Shown in pieces: positions 8,037-15,306 of a DNA stretch of 15,306 bases; positions within the stretch are counted from its first letter, which is position 1, and each line of letters begins with the position of its first letter. Below the pieces are notes generated by a model. That model saw only the letters and a list, made by a program, of their open reading frames with translations. It did not search any database and was not told where the DNA came from. A program made the position numbers and the translations under genes. The stretch spans positions 1 through 15,306 of the forward strand of contig PWGH01000033.1 in the NCBI GenBank assembly GCA_003555285.1. Reading direction: 5' to 3'. This DNA comes from Thioalkalivibrio sp. (lineage in GTDB: Bacteria > Pseudomonadota > Gammaproteobacteria > Ectothiorhodospirales > Ectothiorhodospiraceae).

Positions 8037-8908
8037 TGAGCGCCGTCCAGTCGAGCCCCGCCCATTCGAACCCCGCCTATTCAAGCCCCGTCGCCACCGC
8101 GCGCGACTATTACAACAGTGCCGACGCCGACACCTTCTACCACCGGGTTTGGGGTGGCGAGGATATCCACATCGGTTTGTACGAGGATGATGAGGAAGCC
8201 ATCGTCGATGCCAGCCGCCGTACCGTGGCGCACATGACCGATATGCTCGGTGAGCCGCAACCCGATTGGCAGGTGCTGGACATGGGCGCGGGTTATGGCG
8301 GTTCGGCGCGCTACCTGGCGGAGAATCACGGCTGCCGGGTCACGGCGCTGAACCTTAGCGAGGTAGAGAACGAACGCAATCGGGCGATCAACCGCTCGCG
8401 CGGCCTCGATTCGCTGATCACCGTGCTCGACGGCAGCTTCGAAGACGTCCCCGGTGCGGATGACCGTTTCGATGTGGTCTGGTCGCAGGATGCCTTTCTG
8501 CACAGCGGTGCGCGCGAACGCGTGCTGCAGGAGGCCGCGCGTGTGCTGAAACCGAACGGCGTGCTGATTTTCACCGATCCGATGCAACACGACGACTGCC
8601 CGGACGGGGTGCTCGATCCGATCCTGGAACGTATTCACCTCGAGAGTCTGGGGTCGCCGCGTTTCTACCGCGAGGCCTGCGCCCGCGCCGGCCTGCACGA
8701 GATCGGCTTCGAGAACCACAGCCACCAGCTGCCCCGCCATTACGCCCGGGTTCGCGGCGAGCTCGAGGCTCGGGAGTCCGAACTCACCGGTACCATCTCG
8801 CCGGACTACATCACCCGCATGAAGACCGGTCTGGGGCACTGGGTCGAAGGGGGCAAGGCGGGCCACCTGACCTGGGGCATCTTCCGCTTCCGCAAGCCCC
8901 GCGCCTGA
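8036..8908 (+). CDS. sdmt: Sarcosine/dimethylglycine N-methyltransferase (glycine betaine synthesis), 290 aa
   Basis: Completes betaine synthesis by SAM-dependent methylation of sarcosine and dimethylglycine. The conserved part starts near residue 20 with ARDYYNSADADTFYHRVWGG (22-41), characteristic of SDMT and related small-molecule N-methyltransferases. Motif I is VLDMGAGYGGSARYLA (80-95), and SQDAFLHS (150-157) is the motif IV/post region. HLTWGIFRFRK lies at the end. A GGAGGAG ribosome binding site lies inside the 3' end of GSMT, and the ATG overlaps its stop as TGATG. The protein is some ten residues longer than the roughly 280 I recall, because of a Ser/Pro/Ala-rich N-terminal extension encoded by three 15-bp repeats. 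Related families (phosphoethanolamine or tocopherol methyltransferases) share the fold, but pairing with GSMT settles the call. Confidence 0.94.
   Translation: MSAVQSSPAHSNPAYSSPVATARDYYNSADADTFYHRVWGGEDIHIGLYEDDEEAIVDASRRTVAHMTDMLGEPQPDWQVLDMGAGYGGSARYLAENHGCRVTALNLSEVENERNRAINRSRGLDSLITVLDGSFEDVPGADDRFDVVWSQDAFLHSGARERVLQEAARVLKPNGVLIFTDPMQHDDCPDGVLDPILERIHLESLGSPRFYREACARAGLHEIGFENHSHQLPRHYARVRGELEARESELTGTISPDYITRMKTGLGHWVEGGKAGHLTWGIFRFRKPRA
8051..8095 (+). repeat. Three in-frame 15-bp tandem repeats in the SDMT N-terminus
   Basis: TCGAGCCCCGCCCAT (8051-8065), TCGAACCCCGCCTAT (8066-8080) and TCAAGCCCCGTCGCC (8081-8095) are imperfect tandem copies. They encode Ser-Ser-Pro-Ala-His, Ser-Asn-Pro-Ala-Tyr and Ser-Ser-Pro-Val-Ala. 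The conserved methyltransferase sequence begins directly after the third copy. Units one and two differ at two bases; unit three is more diverged. Confidence 0.85.
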
Positions 8909-8939
8909 CGCCGGCCCGTCGTTCGCGGCCGGGCTGTTG

Positions 8940-8994
8940 CCGGATCCCACGCGTCTTCGCCGCGCTCCGGCGCGGGGCACGCTCGGGGATCCGG
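8940..8994 (+). other. Stable hairpin in the metK leader
   Basis: In the 173-bp gap between SDMT and metK, CCGGATCCC (8940-8948) pairs perfectly with GGGATCCGG (8986-8994). Inside lies a second perfect stem CCGCGC/GCGCGG (8960-8965 with 8970-8975) on a TCCG tetraloop. There is no T-tract. It may be a rho-dependent pause, an mRNA processing or decay barrier separating methyltransferase from metK expression, or part of a leader RNA. It matches no SAM or SAH riboswitch consensus I can recall. Confidence 0.45.
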
Positions 8995-9081
8995 GCATCC
9001 GGGCGCCGTTACGACCCGCTGTGACCCTGAGGTCGCGGCCATCCGTACCTGATTTCAAAACTGAACCAAGGAGCACCATCG

Positions 9082-10263
<1,182 letters not shown>

Positions 10264-10271
10264 TCGAAAGG

Positions 10272-10323
10272 CCCCGGTGGCGTGGATCCCGAGCGTAAGC
10301 TCGGGATCGATCCATTCCGGGGG
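10272..10323. terminator. Strong hairpin between convergent metK and bpt, probable bidirectional terminator
   Basis: GATCCCGAGC (10285-10294) and GCTCGGGATC (10299-10308) form a perfect 10-bp stem closed by a GTAA (GNRA-type) tetraloop. An outer CCCCGG/CCGGGG pair (10272-10277 with 10318-10323) can extend it. It sits in the 118-bp gap where metK and bpt converge. No T-tract is present on either strand, so its role as an intrinsic terminator rests on position and stem strength. Confidence 0.45.
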
Positions 10324-10381
10324 TCTCGGCGCCGAAGTCCGCTCCCGATGCTCAAAACGCGGTACCCCCGATCGCCGGTGT

Positions 10382-11116
10382 TCAGGCCTCGGTGAACCCC
10401 GCGTTGGCAGCGTGAGGGATCGGCTGCCAGATTCCACCGATTCGCCCTTCAAGGGTATGGAAGCGAGTCTTGTAGCTCATCTTCTGTGAACCGGGGATCC
10501 AGTAGCCCAGGTACAGATGCGGCAGCCCCCGGTCCCGGGCCGCCTCGATCTGGCGCAGAATGGCAAAGGTACCGAGGCTGCGGACCGGACGGTCGGGATC
10601 GAAAAAGGTGTACATCGCCGACAGCGCCTGGGGCGTTTCGTCAGTGACCGCCACGGCCAGGAGCTCGTCGCCCTGCCGGTATTCCAACACGAGCACGCCA
10701 CAGTTGCGTGCGCTCAGCATGCCGGCGTAATCGGCGCGGCTGGTGTCTTCCATGCCGCCGTCGGCATGGCGGGACCGCAGATACCGGCGAAACAGCTGCA
10801 TGTGCTCGTCGAGATCGGGATTCGTCACCGCGCGAACTGTGAGATCGGCGTTGGTCTTCATGCAGCGGCGCTGGGTGCGGTTGGGCTGGAAACGGGTGAC
10901 GGGAATCCGGACCGGCACGCAGGCCTGACAGACCGGGCATTGATGCCGGTAGACGAACTGTCCGCTACGTCGGAAGCCCTCGGCCAGGAGTTGGCCATAG
11001 TGGTCGCTGACCAGTCGGACGGCCGGATCGACCAAGACGGTCTGCATCTCCCGGCCCTCCACATAGGGGCAGGTCTGCGGTGCCGTGATGTACCAGTTGA
11101 TGGGGTGGGTGCGCAT
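10382..11116 (-). CDS. bpt: Aspartate/glutamate leucyltransferase (N-end rule), 244 aa
   Basis: Transfers leucine from leucyl-tRNA to N-terminal Asp or Glu of proteins, marking them for ClpS/ClpAP degradation. The ATE N-terminal domain shows TCPYVEGRE (15-23), FRRSGQFVYRHQCPVCQACVPVR (48-70, with Cys 60, 63 and 66) and RRCMKTNADL (83-92). The C-terminal acyltransferase-like domain shows SLGTFAILRQIEAARDRGL (180-198) and YLGYWIPGSQKMSYK (202-216). The frame extends upstream to 11191. I chose 11116 because the protein there begins Met-Arg-Thr-His-Pro just before the conserved region and has the family length, although the ribosome binding site (AGGG close to the ATG) is weak. Its usual partner aat is not in the window. 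It converges on metK and diverges from metH, with no evident functional link to methyl metabolism. An arginyltransferase (Ate) is the alternative, but bacterial members of this size are generally Bpt. Confidence 0.93.
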   Translation of the reverse strand: MRTHPINWYITAPQTCPYVEGREMQTVLVDPAVRLVSDHYGQLLAEGFRRSGQFVYRHQCPVCQACVPVRIPVTRFQPNRTQRRCMKTNADLTVRAVTNPDLDEHMQLFRRYLRSRHADGGMEDTSRADYAGMLSARNCGVLVLEYRQGDELLAVAVTDETPQALSAMYTFFDPDRPVRSLGTFAILRQIEAARDRGLPHLYLGYWIPGSQKMSYKTRFHTLEGRIGGIWQPIPHAANAGFTEA

Positions 11117-11162
11117 GGCCCTATCGTGACACTTCCCCGCGCCCATGCAAGATCGGCCGCTG

Positions 11163-11187
11163 GGCTTGCCGGATTGACCGGCGAGCC
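11163..11187. other. 10-bp hairpin in the bpt-metH divergent intergenic region
   Basis: GGCTTGCCGG (11163-11172) and CCGGCGAGCC (11178-11187) pair at 9 of 10 positions, the tenth being a U-G wobble on the plus strand, around an ATTGA loop. The 161-bp region must hold both promoters. An AT-rich patch at 11236-11262 is the best candidate for the metH -10, but no convincing hexamer pair could be fixed. No SAH or cobalamin riboswitch was recognised. Confidence 0.45.
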
Positions 11188-11277
11188 GCACCGGAGAACG
11201 CCCGCGTCGTGCAGGGATGCGGCGGAGCGGGGCTGCTCTTATGGTAATTTTTCACAATCATCGACACGGGTTTCGTA

Positions 11278-15051
<3,774 letters not shown>

Positions 15052-15065
15052 CCGACCCTTGCAAG

Positions 15066-15079
15066 GGGCGATCCCGCCC
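15066..15079 (+). terminator. Short hairpin after metH
   Basis: GGGCG (15066-15070) and CGCCC (15075-15079) form a perfect 5-bp stem with an ATCC loop, 14 bp after the metH stop. There is no T-tract. A 12-bp palindrome (CCCTTGCAAGGG, 15056-15067) overlaps it. Weak terminator candidate. Confidence 0.2.
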
Positions 15080-15100
15080 ACGCCAAGCCACTAACCCGTA

Positions 15101-15127
15101 GGCTGGGCCAAGCGCAGCGGGTCCACC
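15101..15127 (+). repeat. REP-like short palindrome module with AAGCGCAGCGG core
   Basis: TGGGCC before and GGTCCA after an AAGCGCAGC core can pair at 5 of 6 positions. I recognise this layout (GG-TGG-CC, AAGCGCAGC, GG-CCA-CC) as a common extragenic palindrome type in GC-rich gammaproteobacteria. The same CAAGCGCAGCGG block borders the truncated repeat at the left end (349-360, minus strand), so it appears to travel with the element to its right. Confidence 0.5.
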
Positions 15128-15179
15128 ATGGCCCTCCCCGAAGCGCCGATCCACGCTGGGTGCCGTGCCCAAGCCGTGC

Positions 15180-15271
15180 GGGGTGCGCCCGGTCCGGACA
15201 CGCTCAAGTCGTCCCTGAGCGCTCGAAGATGGCCATCCATGGCCATCTACGGTCCGGACCGGGCACACCCC
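15180..15271 (+). repeat. 92-bp structured repeat element predicted to fold as a three-way junction
   Basis: The outer arms GGGGTGCGCCCGGTCCGGA (15180-15198) and TCCGGACCGGGCACACCCC (15253-15271) pair at 18 of 19 positions. Between them sit two nested palindromes: CGCTCA/TGAGCG (15201-15206 with 15216-15221, nine-base loop) and GATGGCCAT/ATGGCCATC (15228-15236 with 15239-15247). Little is left unpaired. The left arm and first palindrome, with upstream sequence, recur inverted near the left end of the window (277-320). It has no coding potential. It could be a nonautonomous mobile repeat, an mRNA 3'-end element downstream of metH, or a protein-binding site. Confidence 0.7.
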
Positions 15272-15306
15272 AAACGGCTCTTCAGGTTGGGTGTAAAACC
15301 TAAGGG

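Noticed and set aside
9045..9081. SAM-II-like or SAM/SAH-like riboswitch before metK (TGATTT and AAGGAGCA strings)
   Set aside because: Only isolated short strings match; the partner GCTAAA element and the required pseudoknot stem are missing.
11192..11277. SAH riboswitch or cobalamin riboswitch upstream of metH
   Set aside because: The conserved GAGGAGCGCTGC and CCAGGCTCG blocks of the SAH class are absent, and there is neither room nor consensus boxes for a cobalamin riboswitch.

Overview
The window reads as chromosomal DNA of a GC-rich, salt-adapted gammaproteobacterium, most likely of the Ectothiorhodospiraceae/Chromatiales type. The main pointer is a glycine sarcosine N-methyltransferase / sarcosine-dimethylglycine N-methyltransferase pair (7224-8908). 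This is the glycine-to-betaine route known from Halorhodospira (Ectothiorhodospira) halochloris and relatives. The housekeeping genes (rimO, purH, purD, glgP, metK, bpt, metH) fit the same group. The lineage is inferred from gene content and remembered protein similarity, not from a search.

Layout, left to right. Positions 1-238 hold the 3' end of rimO on the + strand. A 271-bp spacer follows, with a truncated copy of a structured intergenic repeat and a perfect 14-bp tandem duplication. Two small uncharacterised + strand genes lie at 510-974. A minus-strand block reads purH (6588-5023), purD (4909-3623), glgP (3568-1064): the last two steps to IMP, the GAR synthetase step, and glycogen phosphorylase. 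A 635-bp gene-free region (6589-7223) separates purH from the betaine genes. It carries a strong -10-like element, a long inverted repeat and a terminator-like hairpin with no gene in front of it. The + strand then has the GSMT and SDMT genes (overlapping by one base), a structured 173-bp leader, and metK. A convergent minus-strand bpt (11116-10382) is followed by the divergent + strand metH (11278-15051). The last 255 bp contain the full-length version of the structured repeat, a compact 92-nt three-way-junction element, in opposite orientation to the truncated copy near the left end.

How the genes work together. GSMT and SDMT use three S-adenosylmethionine (SAM) per glycine to make the compatible solute glycine betaine. 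MetK makes SAM from methionine and ATP. MetH regenerates methionine from homocysteine. The right half is therefore a methyl-group supply and consumption neighbourhood. Its missing step here is S-adenosylhomocysteine hydrolase (ahcY), often a metK neighbour in related bacteria. No phage, transposase, CRISPR, tRNA or rRNA was found. The window is mostly ordinary core metabolism. The parts most worth a second look are the structured repeat pair, the orphan hairpin/terminator region upstream of GSMT, the SDMT N-terminal 15-bp repeat and the two small orphan genes.
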